Positions 17,159 through 27,016 are shown, numbered from the stretch's first letter. The stretch is 64,000 nucleotides of DNA from an uncultured Colwellia sp. (GCA_913062815.1 CAJXWZ010000006.1:62001-126000); one strand, 5' to 3'. Numbers and translations are program-made. The notes: generated by a model not told the origin, from the letters alone.

Positions 17159-17917
17159 ATGATGCGACTCTGTTTGGCTTTAGTGCTATTAACTAGCGTT
17201 ATTTCTAGTCTGTGTTTTGGCGTTAGTTTAACCAGCCATCGAATATTTTTAGATAAAGATCAACGTACTGAGTCATTCGTTATTTTTAATCGAGAACAAC
17301 AAAGCCAGAATTGTCACTTATCTTTTCAAGACTTTCCTTTTGATAAGGCTGGGAATATGGGCAAAAGAATCACGGGTACGCTACCTAAATCAAGCGCCAG
17401 CCAACTAGTGCGATTCTCTCCTAGGGCTTTTGAGATTAAAGGTGGTAGCACTCAAGCAGTAAGGTTTTCACTGAGGCGCAAGGCAAATGCTAAAGCAAGT
17501 GAATATCAATCTTACTTAAGCATCAATTGTGGTAATAGTATTGACGAAAATAACCAAGCAAGCTTAATCAGACTTTCTCCTCGCTTGGTTCATAATGTGC
17601 CTGTCGTTGCTAGAACAGGGAAATTAAAGGTACAATTAAGTATTAGTGATATTAAAATAGATGTTAACAAAAAGTTAGTATTTAAGCTCAATAGAGCCGG
17701 TGATCGTAGCGTGTATGGTGTTATTGAAATAATAGATAAACACAGTAATAAAGTAGTAAATTTCCTGCAAGGTGTTTCTCTTTATGTTCAATCTGATTAC
17801 CGACAATTTGATTTTTCTTTACCTGATGGGGTTTCAGCCAATAACTTGAGCATACGTTTTACTGAAGAAAAAAAATACGGTGGTAATTTAATAATCAGTA
17901 GAGATGTAAAGATTTAA
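17159..17917 (+). CDS. Periplasmic PapD-like fimbrial chaperone
   Basis: 252 aa. Signal peptide about residues 1-20 (ending CFG). Two-domain immunoglobulin-like chaperone: VSLTSHRIFLDKDQRTESFVIF is the first strand pair, and VRFSPRAFEIKGGSTQAVRF is the hallmark G1-region with the SPR..EI..GG pattern; domain 2 starts after about residue 145. This type resembles chaperones of the alternate (CS1/alpha) or archaic fimbrial systems more than classical FGL/FGS chaperones. It follows the DUF4402 gene by 17 bp and precedes the usher. Confidence 0.82.
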   Translation: MMRLCLALVLLTSVISSLCFGVSLTSHRIFLDKDQRTESFVIFNREQQSQNCHLSFQDFPFDKAGNMGKRITGTLPKSSASQLVRFSPRAFEIKGGSTQAVRFSLRRKANAKASEYQSYLSINCGNSIDENNQASLIRLSPRLVHNVPVVARTGKLKVQLSISDIKIDVNKKLVFKLNRAGDRSVYGVIEIIDKHSNKVVNFLQGVSLYVQSDYRQFDFSLPDGVSANNLSIRFTEEKKYGGNLIISRDVKI

Positions 17918-18020
17918 CCGCGTTATTTTCTCAATGACATTGCTAAATTAAGGGCTTACCTAAAAGTTACCTGTTTGCTTTATCAGTCTACAATTAATAT
18001 AAACATTCAAAAGAATTACT

Positions 18021-21000
18021 GTGAGTAAAAATAAATTAATCACATGTACTAATTATACTCACCTTCAATGGTTGCTTTTGATACCACTGTGTTTATTTTC
18101 ACTGCCAAGCTTTGCTATTGATTTAGCTAAAGTAACCATCGATGACAAGAATATCCTGTTACTTGATAGTTATTTAAATAAAAAGCCGCTTATTCCTGCT
18201 TTAGATACTTATATTGAAGACGATATATTAATGGTAGCGGTGGAGCCATTATTTGATAGTTTGGCATTACGTTACCAACGCGACGAAAAGGCGTTACTCC
18301 TTTTTAAGGATGATACAACTGTAACACTAAAGCTTGGAAATAATTCAGTTTCACAAGGGAATTGGGCTGATGACGGTTATTATTTGTATATTGACCACCG
18401 CACACTTAGTCAACTTTTTAATATCGAAATTTCTTATAATACAGCGACATTAATATTAGAAATTATAGGAAATGATTATTTATTCCCCATTCAAAAACTA
18501 TCATTACTTGCCAAACAACGTCAGTTAGAACAATCAGCAGTGGGAATAAATAAACAGCTAGACGCGCAAAGTAACTTACTTAAAGATCAATATCGTTTGT
18601 TTACTATTCCCCATGGCTCATTTTCACTCAATGCTAACAGTAACAGCGACAAAGTTAACTCGTTCAATTACACCGTGCAGACTGTTTCTGATTTTTTATA
18701 TCACTCAACTAGTTTAACTGTAAACGATACGAGTATTGGCGAGGCTACTGGTAGATTAAACTTCTCACGTTACAAAAGCTTACCTGATGAACTTATAGTC
18801 GGCGCATTCGATATGTACACATTTGGAGATATCAATAGCATTTCAGATAACTTAACCACCAGTACCCAATCAGGGCTTGGTGTTTTGTTTTCACGGGCAC
18901 CTAAACAGTATCGTAATAGAAACATAGGCACAACTATCACTGAAGTCGCTAGACCGGGTTGGGATGCTGAACTATATCGAAATGGACAATTTATTGAATT
19001 AAAGAAAGTTCCTTTAGATGGTAACTTGGTATTCGAAGATGTTGAAACTCAATATGGCAACAACCGATATGAAATTAAACTCTATGGGCCATTTGGTGAG
19101 AAAGAAGTTCGTTATCAAAACTTAACCTTAGATGACAATGCGCTAGCCGAAGGCGAGATAGCCTATAACTTTTATGGTCTAGATAACTCGATGCGCTTAA
19201 TAAACAACCAGCATGATGATTCATTTACGCTTAATAATAGTGGCGCTGCGATTAATTACGGCATAACTAACCATTGGTTAATGGGGCTAAATGTCTCATT
19301 AACGAAGGATAATGCTCAGGGTTCGCAACAATATATCACCCTGAGAAATGCGTTGGCTTTTCCTGGTTTGTTATTTAATAACGAAGTTTCTTTTCAAAAG
19401 AACTCTGTTTCAGAAGACGCCTTCCCTATTTCACAATTTAATGACAACCGCGGTTACGCTCAAATTACCAGTTTAAGTGGTAATGCCTTTGGTCAAGATA
19501 CTTTTAACTTGATTTATGAGTCTTCTGATAATTATCAAAGCAGTAGAATTAACTCGGCCAATATAAAACGCCATTATGCTGATTTCACTTATAGTGGCAA
19601 TATTGATTTTTGGAATTACAATTTGGGTGTTGGTTACACTGACATTAATGATAATAAAACTTGGCAAGCAAGAAATTCAATATCACGTAATATTTTAGGT
19701 ATAAATTTTAGTAATAATATTTATTACAACCGTAATGAATTTGACAATATGAGTAGTGCTAGTTGGAATGGCACCTTTGTTGCTGCTGGTGCAATTACCA
19801 ACGACATAAGATTAAGTAGCGCAATAGATTATCGGCTTGACGCTGGTGAGGCTATTCGAAACGCTAGTGTATCGCTAGGTTGGAATGACAGGTTTAATCT
19901 ATACCATAATTTTCGCGGCACCTATCAATTACAAGAAGCGGCAAGTAAATGGCAGTTAAATTATAATTTAAGCTGGAATAGTGACAAATTCCAATTGCAA
20001 TTAGCAACGAATTACAATGCTGAATCTGATTGGAGTGTAGGTTTAGGTATTCGGTTTTTCTTAGGGTATGACTACCATAACCAGAAAGCCATTTTTTCAA
20101 ACCAACTCGCTTCAAACTCTGCAACAATTAATAGTCATAGCTATCTTGATAGAAACCCAAATGGCTGGCGAGATGAGGGCGACTTGGACTTACAAGGCGT
20201 TAAATTTTCAGGCAGTCCAGCTTGGCAACAATTATCAAGTGGTAAAGAAGGTCACACTATTTTACCTGGAGTTGCTACTGATGTGCCCTTTAAATTCAAT
20301 GCCCAATGGGAATACGGCACCAAAGCATTAGCGAAAGATTTTATAATTTATACTCACCCTGGGGCTTACATTGATATAAATATGCCCTTTTATGTTACAA
20401 CGGATTTTTCTGGTTTTATTACCAAGTTAGACTATTACCAAAAACAAATACCGTTAACCGGCGTAATGTTAGAAATTCTAAACTCTACGGGAGAAACAAT
20501 CGGATTAAGCTCAACTGATATAGATGGTTATTATCAATTTGCTAGCGTTCTTCCTGGCATTTACCACATTAGAATTTCCCAAGATTATTTATTACAAAGT
20601 GGCTATACCGGTAAAGTGGTCGGCTATAATGTAACAACCCCTGCTTCTGGCGGCATTGTTGAGCTTGACAGTATTACCCTACAAAAAGTAAAACTAAGTC
20701 AGCAAAAAATGCCTGAACGCCTTATCAATTCATATACTGATGCATCAAACACTCAGGCTAATATTTGGATAGAAAGTGATGACCCTAACCATGGTAAAGT
20801 TTTTAGTATGGAAAGTACTAGGCAATACTCTACTCAACAAAGCTCTCTTGAGCCAGACTCCTTACCTAATAAACCAATAACAAGGCTCGACGCCCCCAAA
20901 AAACCTGTAAGTAGAATAATTAACCCTCAACAACCAATAAGCAGAACAACACTGCCAGTTACACCAGTGCAAAGAAACAGTTTACCTATTACCCCTATTA

Positions 21001-21656
21001 CTCGATCGTATTTACCTGTTGAACCCGTTACTCGAGAAATTATCACACCTCCTTCAAATGAAGAGATAGAGACGAGGCAAAGCGCAGTTGAAAATGAAGT
21101 TAAAGAGATTACGGCTAAAGCTGATCTACAGCAAAGCGCTAATAAAGTTCCCCCTCAACTTAAAAAATTCACCATACAGCTAGGGGTTTATTCGAATTTT
21201 ACTTGGGCAGAGCAGGCATTAAATAATTTAAATCACTTATCGAAATCAGCGACTATTTTAATATTTGAGCAACAAGGAAAAACACAATATAAACTACTGT
21301 TAAGTGAATTTAGTACTGCAGAACAAGCAAAAGAGTTCGCTGAAAGTAATTTACCTCAAACCACTAATTACTTGATACGATATTTACCGAGCCAAGCTAC
21401 TACAGAGCAAAATTTTGTTATTCAATTGATGTCAGGGATGAATAGACACAAAGTTCTAACCAGTGCCAACAAAATAAAAGCTATTAGTAAGCTATATTTA
21501 GCTGAAAAACAATTAAATGGGAAAACATGGTATTGCTTGATTAGTCGCCCCTATAAGAATAAATATGTAGCTGAACAAGCACTCCTAACATCAAAACTTT
21601 CGGCGTGGGTTACTGATAGCGCTACATTTAACAATGTTATAGCAGTGAGCTTGTAA
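18021..21656 (+). CDS. Fimbrial outer-membrane usher with SPOR-like C-terminus
   Basis: 1211 aa. Signal peptide about 1-32. Residues 33-150 resemble the N-terminal domain of CS1-type ushers. Residues about 190-700 form the beta-barrel with the conserved FSRAPKQYRNRNIGT and ELYRNGQFIELKKVPLDG segments. Then come a SdrD-like turn (SYLDRNPNGWRDEGDLDL), a carboxypeptidase-regulatory-like beta domain (about 800-870: GVMLEIL, TDIDGYYQF), six tandem decapeptides of type LPxxPITRxx (about 947-1006) and two SPOR-like modules (about 1050-1130, FTIQLGVYSNFTWAEQAL; and 1132-1205, FVIQLMSGMNRHKV). SPOR domains bind denuded peptidoglycan, so this usher may be anchored to the cell wall (inference). GTG start with a weak AAAGAA site. 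Confidence 0.85.
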   Translation: MSKNKLITCTNYTHLQWLLLIPLCLFSLPSFAIDLAKVTIDDKNILLLDSYLNKKPLIPALDTYIEDDILMVAVEPLFDSLALRYQRDEKALLLFKDDTTVTLKLGNNSVSQGNWADDGYYLYIDHRTLSQLFNIEISYNTATLILEIIGNDYLFPIQKLSLLAKQRQLEQSAVGINKQLDAQSNLLKDQYRLFTIPHGSFSLNANSNSDKVNSFNYTVQTVSDFLYHSTSLTVNDTSIGEATGRLNFSRYKSLPDELIVGAFDMYTFGDINSISDNLTTSTQSGLGVLFSRAPKQYRNRNIGTTITEVARPGWDAELYRNGQFIELKKVPLDGNLVFEDVETQYGNNRYEIKLYGPFGEKEVRYQNLTLDDNALAEGEIAYNFYGLDNSMRLINNQHDDSFTLNNSGAAINYGITNHWLMGLNVSLTKDNAQGSQQYITLRNALAFPGLLFNNEVSFQKNSVSEDAFPISQFNDNRGYAQITSLSGNAFGQDTFNLIYESSDNYQSSRINSANIKRHYADFTYSGNIDFWNYNLGVGYTDINDNKTWQARNSISRNILGINFSNNIYYNRNEFDNMSSASWNGTFVAAGAITNDIRLSSAIDYRLDAGEAIRNASVSLGWNDRFNLYHNFRGTYQLQEAASKWQLNYNLSWNSDKFQLQLATNYNAESDWSVGLGIRFFLGYDYHNQKAIFSNQLASNSATINSHSYLDRNPNGWRDEGDLDLQGVKFSGSPAWQQLSSGKEGHTILPGVATDVPFKFNAQWEYGTKALAKDFIIYTHPGAYIDINMPFYVTTDFSGFITKLDYYQKQIPLTGVMLEILNSTGETIGLSSTDIDGYYQFASVLPGIYHIRISQDYLLQSGYTGKVVGYNVTTPASGGIVELDSITLQKVKLSQQKMPERLINSYTDASNTQANIWIESDDPNHGKVFSMESTRQYSTQQSSLEPDSLPNKPITRLDAPKKPVSRIINPQQPISRTTLPVTPVQRNSLPITPITRSYLPVEPVTREIITPPSNEEIETRQSAVENEVKEITAKADLQQSANKVPPQLKKFTIQLGVYSNFTWAEQALNNLNHLSKSATILIFEQQGKTQYKLLLSEFSTAEQAKEFAESNLPQTTNYLIRYLPSQATTEQNFVIQLMSGMNRHKVLTSANKIKAISKLYLAEKQLNGKTWYCLISRPYKNKYVAEQALLTSKLSAWVTDSATFNNVIAVSL
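20860..21039 (+). repeat. Six tandem 30-bp coding repeats (LPxxPITRxx)
   Basis: Encodes six decapeptides in the usher tail: pattern [LA/N]P-x-x-P-[IV]-[TSQ]-R-x-x, with proline every five residues and Arg at position 8. The DNA copies have diverged but the protein period is exact. It looks like an extended, basic linker between the barrel-associated domains and the SPOR-like modules. Confidence 0.8.
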
Positions 21657-21681
21657 TAACAGCAAGTAAAGGAAACAGAAA

Positions 21682-22176
21682 ATGATTAAACATAAAATAG
21701 CAGCTATATCATTGTTAAATATCATGGCGCTGTTTTCATTACCGACCGTTGCCGATATTACGCCTTATATTGTAGAAACTCAGACACTGTATTTTGGTAA
21801 TGTAATCTTTGTACCTGGCTCTTGCCAAATGGCTTATGACACTCAAGTCATTAGCAATTTAACAGTACAAAATATTTGTGCTACCAGCCTTGGTATTGCA
21901 GGCGGGTATCGAATCTTTGCTAATCCAAACAAACAAGTACAAATAAAAATAAATTCTCATACCGATTCGGGCAATGGCATTATATATGTTCCTGATGGTC
22001 AACTTAGCAGTGATGTGGAGAATATTTTAGTCATTGCAGACACAACAGAAACAATAAACAGTGGTACGTCTGGGATTATTGATATCACCCTTGGCGGGCG
22101 CTTAACCATTAATTCAACGCTGTCCTCTTTAACGCTTTATAATGAGCTGTATGATATAGAGTTTAATGAACTATGA
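21682..22176 (+). CDS. DUF4402 protein, putative minor fimbrial subunit
   Basis: 164 aa. Signal peptide about residues 1-24 (ending PTVA). Same family as the first gene of the operon: TQTLYFGNVIF near the mature N-terminus, GGYRIFANPNKQVQIKI, and GGRLTINSTLSSLTLYNELYDI at the end. Shorter than the first subunit and with only three Cys after the signal peptide (SC, NIC region). Position at the operon end after the usher fits a tip or minor subunit (inference). AAAGGAAA lies 8 nt before ATG. A strong hairpin follows. Confidence 0.75.
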   Translation: MIKHKIAAISLLNIMALFSLPTVADITPYIVETQTLYFGNVIFVPGSCQMAYDTQVISNLTVQNICATSLGIAGGYRIFANPNKQVQIKINSHTDSGNGIIYVPDGQLSSDVENILVIADTTETINSGTSGIIDITLGGRLTINSTLSSLTLYNELYDIEFNEL

Positions 22177-22263
22177 CTGAAATAATTCATTGTGATTAAA
22201 AGACTTAATCTCTTTAATCTTTAGCGTAAATACGTAATGCCCGTTATTTTATAGCGTTAACAA

Positions 22264-22291
22264 AAAACGCTTGAATAAATTCAAGCGTTTT
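22264..22291. terminator. Bidirectional terminator, fimbrial operon / acs
   Basis: AAAACGCTTGAA, loop TAAA, TTCAAGCGTTTT: perfect 12-bp stem with A-run on one side and T-run on the other, between convergent genes. Confidence 0.85.
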
Positions 22292-22322
22292 CATCATTTA
22301 CCTTCATCAATACTTATTAGCA

Positions 22323-24269
22323 TTAGCCGCCGTGCACAATGCGCTTTTCGATTAAATCTTCAACCACACTAGGATCAGCAAGAGTTGAGGTATCGCCTAA
22401 ACTATCAACGTCATTCTCAGCGATTTTACGTAAAATACGACGCATGATTTTGCCTGAACGGGTTTTTGGTAAACCTGGTGCCCATTGCAAGTAATCGGGT
22501 TTAGCAAAACGACCTAGTTCTTTAGCAACAAACTCTTTTAACTCTTTGTTTAACTCATCAGATTCGGTAGCATTCGCCATTAAAGTAACGTAACAGTATA
22601 CACCTTGACCTTTAATTTCATGTGGATAGCCCACAACGGCGGCTTCTGCTACTGCGGGATGAAGTACTAAGGCACTTTCAATTTCGGCCGTACCCAGTCG
22701 ATGTCCTGATACATTAAGTACGTCATCTACACGACCGGTAATCCAATAAAAACCATCTTCATCTCGTTTAGCGCCATCACCGGTAAAGTAATTGCCAGGA
22801 TACTGACTTAAATAGGTTTGATAGAAACGATCATGATCGCCATAAACCGTACGAAGTTGTCCAGGCCAACTTGCTGTCATCACCAGTAGCCCTTGATTTT
22901 CACCTTCAAGGGTGTTGCCATCCTTATCAAATAAGGCCGGCTGTACACCAAAAAATGGCTTACCTGCAGCACCAGGTTTCATGTCAACGGCTCCTGGCAA
23001 AGAAGTAATTAAAATACCACCGGTCTCTGTTTGCCACCAAGTATCGACAATTGGGCAATTACTTTTGCCAACCACCTCATAGTACCAATGCCATGCTTCA
23101 GGGTTAATTGGCTCACCTACCGTGCCTAATAGACGCAAAGAAGAAAGATCAGCTTGCTCAACAAGTTCATCGCCAACACTCATCAGAGCACGAATTGCTG
23201 TTGGTGCAGTATAAAATACATTAACCTTATGCTTTTCACATACTTGCCAAAACCGCCCAGCATCTGGATATGTAGGCACACCTTCAAAAACTAACGTTGT
23301 TGCGCCATTGGCGAGTGGTCCATAAAATATATAAGAATGTCCCGTGATCCAGCCAGCATCAGCAGTACACCAGTAGATTTCATTTTCTTTATAATCGAAT
23401 ACGTATTTGTGGGTCATTGCCGCATATAGAATATAACCACCACAAGTATGCACTACCCCTTTAGGAGTGCCTGTAGAGCCTGAGGTATACAGAATAAACA
23501 AGGGATCTTCTGAGTCCATTATTTCTGGCTCACAGCTAGCCGGTAAGTTTGCTACTGCGTTTTCATAATTTATATCAACCTTCTCATTCCAAGCAATATC
23601 GCCACCAGTACGCGTGACCACCACCACAGAGTGAACATTTGGACAATCGGTAATAGCAGCATCGACATTCGCTTTTAATGGGATACGCTTGCCGCCACGA
23701 ACAGATTCATCAGCAGTAATAATAACTTGGCAATCGGCGTCAAGCACTCGCGCTTTTATAGACTCCGTTGAAAAGCCACCAAACACCACTGAATGTATTG
23801 CGCCAATACGAGCACAAGCTAACATGGCATAACCAACCTCAGGAATCATGGGCATATAAATACAAACCCGATCACCTTTTTTAACTCCACGCTCTTTTAG
23901 CAAGTTGGCAAAACGACAAACATGATCATGCAATTCTTGATAAGTAACTTTTAAATCATCAGCAGGGTCATCACCTTCGAAAATAATAGCGGTATCATTT
24001 GCTTTGCTTGCTAAATGGCGATCAATGCAATTGTAACTTACATTAAGTTTAGCGCCTGAAAACCAATTAATTTCAGAGCTTTTCAAATCAACTTTACTAA
24101 CACTATCCCAAGGCTGATACCAATCAATAAACTCTTTAGCCTGCTCCCCCCAGAATAGTTCAGGCTGTTCTATGGACTGCTTATACATAGCATCATAAGT
24201 TGCGGTATCGATATGCGTATGCGCCTTCGCTTTTGCTGATACGGGATAACAAGGTTTCAATTCGTTCAT
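22323..24269 (-). CDS. acs: Acetyl-CoA synthetase
   Basis: AMP-forming acetate:CoA ligase, 648 aa, the usual length. Visible: adenylation P-loop [11 protein letters not shown], the WWQTETGG motif, [10 protein letters not shown] hinge region and the C-terminal [11 protein letters not shown] with the lysine that is acetylated in Acs regulation. Start: an in-frame start at 24299 exists, but AAGGAA 7 nt before ATG 24269 fixes the normal start MNELKPCYP. Feeds acetate into the TCA/glyoxylate pathways. It converges on the fimbrial operon and diverges from nhaD across a 570-bp gap. Confidence 0.96.
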   Translation of the reverse strand: MNELKPCYPVSAKAKAHTHIDTATYDAMYKQSIEQPELFWGEQAKEFIDWYQPWDSVSKVDLKSSEINWFSGAKLNVSYNCIDRHLASKANDTAIIFEGDDPADDLKVTYQELHDHVCRFANLLKERGVKKGDRVCIYMPMIPEVGYAMLACARIGAIHSVVFGGFSTESIKARVLDADCQVIITADESVRGGKRIPLKANVDAAITDCPNVHSVVVVTRTGGDIAWNEKVDINYENAVANLPASCEPEIMDSEDPLFILYTSGSTGTPKGVVHTCGGYILYAAMTHKYVFDYKENEIYWCTADAGWITGHSYIFYGPLANGATTLVFEGVPTYPDAGRFWQVCEKHKVNVFYTAPTAIRALMSVGDELVEQADLSSLRLLGTVGEPINPEAWHWYYEVVGKSNCPIVDTWWQTETGGILITSLPGAVDMKPGAAGKPFFGVQPALFDKDGNTLEGENQGLLVMTASWPGQLRTVYGDHDRFYQTYLSQYPGNYFTGDGAKRDEDGFYWITGRVDDVLNVSGHRLGTAEIESALVLHPAVAEAAVVGYPHEIKGQGVYCYVTLMANATESDELNKELKEFVAKELGRFAKPDYLQWAPGLPKTRSGKIMRRILRKIAENDVDSLGDTSTLADPSVVEDLIEKRIVHGG

Positions 24270-24299
24270 GAGAGTTTCCTTCTGGCTATATGTAGCCAA

Positions 24300-24843
24300 T
24301 ATAATAATTTTTATTTAAAATTTAAGCTTAACTTTATGGTAATTATTTTTAATGAATTTTTATATACGCCTTTAGTCTTAAACAGTATTAAGTGCTCAAG
24401 TTGAGCATTATAATAGTCATTTTTTTACCAACAACTAGTAATCAATGCTTATAAGCTATAGCAGGTTTAATAATTTAACAACCTTAACATTGTCACAGAT
24501 AAATGACAACGCTGTCATTTATCTGTGAGTATAAGGGTAAAATAACAGGTGAATGACAGGTGAATGACAGGTGGCAATATGAAATTACATCAAAATACAT
24601 TTCACCTAAGCAACTTCTTCAGACAAAGGCAGATCAAACTTAAAAGCAGAGGTGTTCTATTAGTTGTGCCGTTATTGTGATTGCGAACATGAAAGAATGT
24701 ACTTGCTATCAACTAAATCTCTACCTAATATCAGATTTAATAATAGTTTAAACATAACAACTAAAGCTCTACATTGTTATTGTTAACTATTATAGATAAA
24801 CCAAACAAATAAAAATGCGATAACCATCAAGTTAGGACTGGGC
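24300..24843. other. Long intergenic region between acs and nhaD
   Basis: Holds a perfect 15-bp inverted repeat (24494-24527) and 2.6 copies of an 11-bp direct repeat, ACAGGTGAATG (24545-24574). A 57-codon + frame starts at ATG 24579 just after AGGTGG and ends at 24752, but its product resembles nothing I know, so I do not call it a gene. The rest is AT-rich and should include the promoters of acs and nhaD. Confidence 0.5.
24494..24527. promoter_or_regulatory. Perfect 15-bp inverted repeat
   Basis: CACAGATAAATGACA, loop ACGC, TGTCATTTATCTGTG. It lies 225 bp before acs and 317 bp before nhaD. No T-run follows on either strand, so a simple terminator is less likely than a regulatory element or a structured RNA. 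Confidence 0.5.
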
Positions 24844-26238
24844 ATGACACAATTCATATTTTTTATATTGGCACTGTTAGTCCCTAATATTGCTTTAGGC
24901 TCAAGTGTTGCGCATCAAACTGTCGACTTGACATCTCACTGGATTGGCTATGCCGCTATTGCTATTTTCGTGCTCGCTTATAGCTTAGTTATCTTAGAAG
25001 AAAAGTTACATTTAAGGAAGTCTAAACCTGTTTTACTGGCGGCAGGGTTAATTTGGATCCTCATTGCTTATTATTATGGCTCGCACGGTATGCCACATGC
25101 AGCAGAAGTAGCGATCCGTCACAATTTCTTAGAATACACTGAGCTGTTCTTTTTCTTACTGGTTGCCATGACCTACATAAACGCAATGCTAGAGCGCAAT
25201 GTATTTGATGCCTTGCGTGATTGGTTAGTAGCCAAGGGGTTCAGCTATAAAGCATTATTTTGGTTAACCGGGATTCTTGCCTTCTTTATTTCACCTATCG
25301 CTGATAATTTAACAACCGCATTAATCATGTGTGCTGTAGTTTTAGCTGTTGGTAAAGATGAGCCTAAATTTATTGCGGTAGCTTGTATTAACATTGTTGT
25401 TGGTGCAAATGCTGGTGGAGCTTTCAGCCCTTTCGGTGATATCACTACGTTAATGGTTTGGCAAAAAGGTATTGTACAATTCCAAGAGTTTTTCGTATTG
25501 TTCGTTCCCTCTGTTGTTAACTTTATTATTCCTGCATTTATCATGCAGTTTGCCATTCCTAATGGTAATCCAACACCTCACTCAAGCGAAATGATCCAAA
25601 TAAAACACGGCGGCTTGGTCATTGTTGGTTTGTTTATTTTAACGATTATCACGGCCGTTTCATTTCATAACTTTTTACATTTACCGCCCGTTTTCGGCAT
25701 GATGTTAGGTTTAGCTTACCTTAAGTTTTTTGGTTATTACCTGCGTAAATCTGGTCAAGCTGAAATTGACAAATCAGATATTCCAAATGAGCATGCCATC
25801 GAAGATAAAGACTATGATATTTTCGATCAAATAGCTAAAGCCGAATGGGATACATTATTCTTCTTCTATGGTGTTATTCTTGCTGTAGGTGGTTTAGGTT
25901 TTATCGGCTATTTAGGTATGACGTCAGAGTTTATGCATGGTCAGTTAGGTGCTACAACCGCTAATGTATTAGTGGGTATCTTATCCGCAATTGTTGATAA
26001 TATACCGGTCATGTTTGCCGTATTAACTATGCAACCAGAAATGTCTCATACACAGTGGTTATTAGTAACATTAACCGCAGGTACAGGCGGGAGTTTATTG
26101 TCTATAGGCTCTGCTGCGGGGGTAGCTTTAATGGGACAAGCACGTGGCTATTATACTTTTTTTAGCCATTTAAAATGGGCCCCTGTTATTGGTCTAGGTT
26201 ACGCTGCCAGTATTTATGTCCATTTATTAATGAATTAA
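24844..26238 (+). CDS. nhaD: Na+/H+ antiporter NhaD
   Basis: 464 aa inner-membrane antiporter that exports Na+ (or Li+) in exchange for protons. Hydrophobic signal-like N-terminus followed by about ten to twelve helices. NhaD/IT-superfamily signatures: SPIADNLTTALIM, NAGGAFSPFGDITTLMVW, and the second pseudo-symmetric half with SAIVDNIPVMFAV and GTGGSLLSIGSAAG. Common in marine and alkaliphilic gammaproteobacteria. No ribosome binding site is very strong (ACTGGGC before ATG). Monocistronic, ended by a strong hairpin. Confidence 0.94.
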   Translation: MTQFIFFILALLVPNIALGSSVAHQTVDLTSHWIGYAAIAIFVLAYSLVILEEKLHLRKSKPVLLAAGLIWILIAYYYGSHGMPHAAEVAIRHNFLEYTELFFFLLVAMTYINAMLERNVFDALRDWLVAKGFSYKALFWLTGILAFFISPIADNLTTALIMCAVVLAVGKDEPKFIAVACINIVVGANAGGAFSPFGDITTLMVWQKGIVQFQEFFVLFVPSVVNFIIPAFIMQFAIPNGNPTPHSSEMIQIKHGGLVIVGLFILTIITAVSFHNFLHLPPVFGMMLGLAYLKFFGYYLRKSGQAEIDKSDIPNEHAIEDKDYDIFDQIAKAEWDTLFFFYGVILAVGGLGFIGYLGMTSEFMHGQLGATTANVLVGILSAIVDNIPVMFAVLTMQPEMSHTQWLLVTLTAGTGGSLLSIGSAAGVALMGQARGYYTFFSHLKWAPVIGLGYAASIYVHLLMN

Positions 26239-26295
26239 TTAAAACTGTTTTGTTTGTGCTGTCAGGTTATTTACCATTAAAACTAGATTTAAATA

Positions 26296-26329
26296 AAAAG
26301 CGGTAAAGTCGTTGAACTTTACCGCTTTT
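26296..26329. terminator. Bidirectional terminator, nhaD / TetR gene
   Basis: AAAAGCGGTAAAGT, 6-nt loop, ACTTTACCGCTTTT: a perfect 14-bp stem flanked by A and T runs, between two convergent genes. Confidence 0.88.
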
Positions 26330-26350
26330 AGATGGTTAATTAAGGTGTAT

Positions 26351-26977
26351 TTATCTAACAATAGGCGCTGCAACACCTGCTGCAACATAAGGTATAACTT
26401 GCTTAATTACACCAGCAATATCAACCTCACGATCAAAGTCATTTAAAGCAATATCAATGAGTGCATCACTTGAAGACATGGTAAATACAATTGTTCCCAT
26501 GGTAAAATGTAAACGCCAAAACATTTCTTCGGCACTTAGTTCGGGGTAAGCTTTATGAACTGCCGCGGTAAAGTTGTCAAAAACGTTTGGGTATTGAGTG
26601 GTTAGAAACCAACGCAAGAAACCTTGGCTGTCTGTATAACCTCGGCCGAGTAGCTGTAAGAAGGTACTCGTACCATTGTTCTTAAATGTATTTAAATGCA
26701 ACAAAGGCTCGATGAAAGCCGAAAAGACTTCAATCAAGCTTGGCTTAGCTTCATCAATACAAAGCTCTCCTAGAGCCGATTCTAATAGTGGCGCTAACTC
26801 ATTCATGTAGCGAGACATCACGGCTTTGATCAACTCTTTTTTAGAGCCAAAATGATAATTTACTGCAGCCAAGTTTACTTCAGCTTGACTAGTTATCTCT
26901 CTTAATGATGTGCCATTAAAGCCTTTATCAGCAAAAAGTACTTCGGCCGCATCTAAAATTTTATTTTTTGTGCTCAT
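26351..26977 (-). CDS. psrA: TetR-family regulator, PsrA-like
   Basis: 208 aa. N-terminal TetR helix-turn-helix about residues 5-50 (ILDAAEVLFADKGF, TSLREITSQAEVNLAAVNYHFGSK). The AEVNLAAVNYHFGSKKELI block and the following region resemble PsrA of Shewanella and Pseudomonas, a repressor of fatty-acid degradation genes that also regulates itself. Support for this comes from GTTTG/CAAAC inverted half-sites directly upstream (26994-27016). The assignment to PsrA rather than to another TetR group is likely but not certain. Confidence 0.75.
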   Translation of the reverse strand: MSTKNKILDAAEVLFADKGFNGTSLREITSQAEVNLAAVNYHFGSKKELIKAVMSRYMNELAPLLESALGELCIDEAKPSLIEVFSAFIEPLLHLNTFKNNGTSTFLQLLGRGYTDSQGFLRWFLTTQYPNVFDNFTAAVHKAYPELSAEEMFWRLHFTMGTIVFTMSSSDALIDIALNDFDREVDIAGVIKQVIPYVAAGVAAPIVR

Positions 26978-26993
26978 CTTAATTATTTAATTT

Positions 26994-27016
26994 GTTTGGA
27001 TTCAAACAGCTGTTTA
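26994..27016. promoter_or_regulatory. PsrA-like operator upstream of the TetR gene
   Basis: GTTTGGATTCAAAC (26994-27007, a palindromic GTTTG-N4-CAAAC) shares its right arm with CAAAC-AGCT-GTTTA (27003-27016). The published PsrA site is of the form (G/C)AAAC-N(2-4)-GTTT(G/C). It lies 17-39 bp before the regulator start, so autorepression is likely. Confidence 0.6.

Noticed and set aside
24579-24752. 57-codon + frame after AGGTGG in the acs/nhaD gap
   Set aside because: The ribosome binding site is fair, but the product resembles no family and the AGGTGG belongs to a direct repeat. Kept only as a remark in the intergenic entry.
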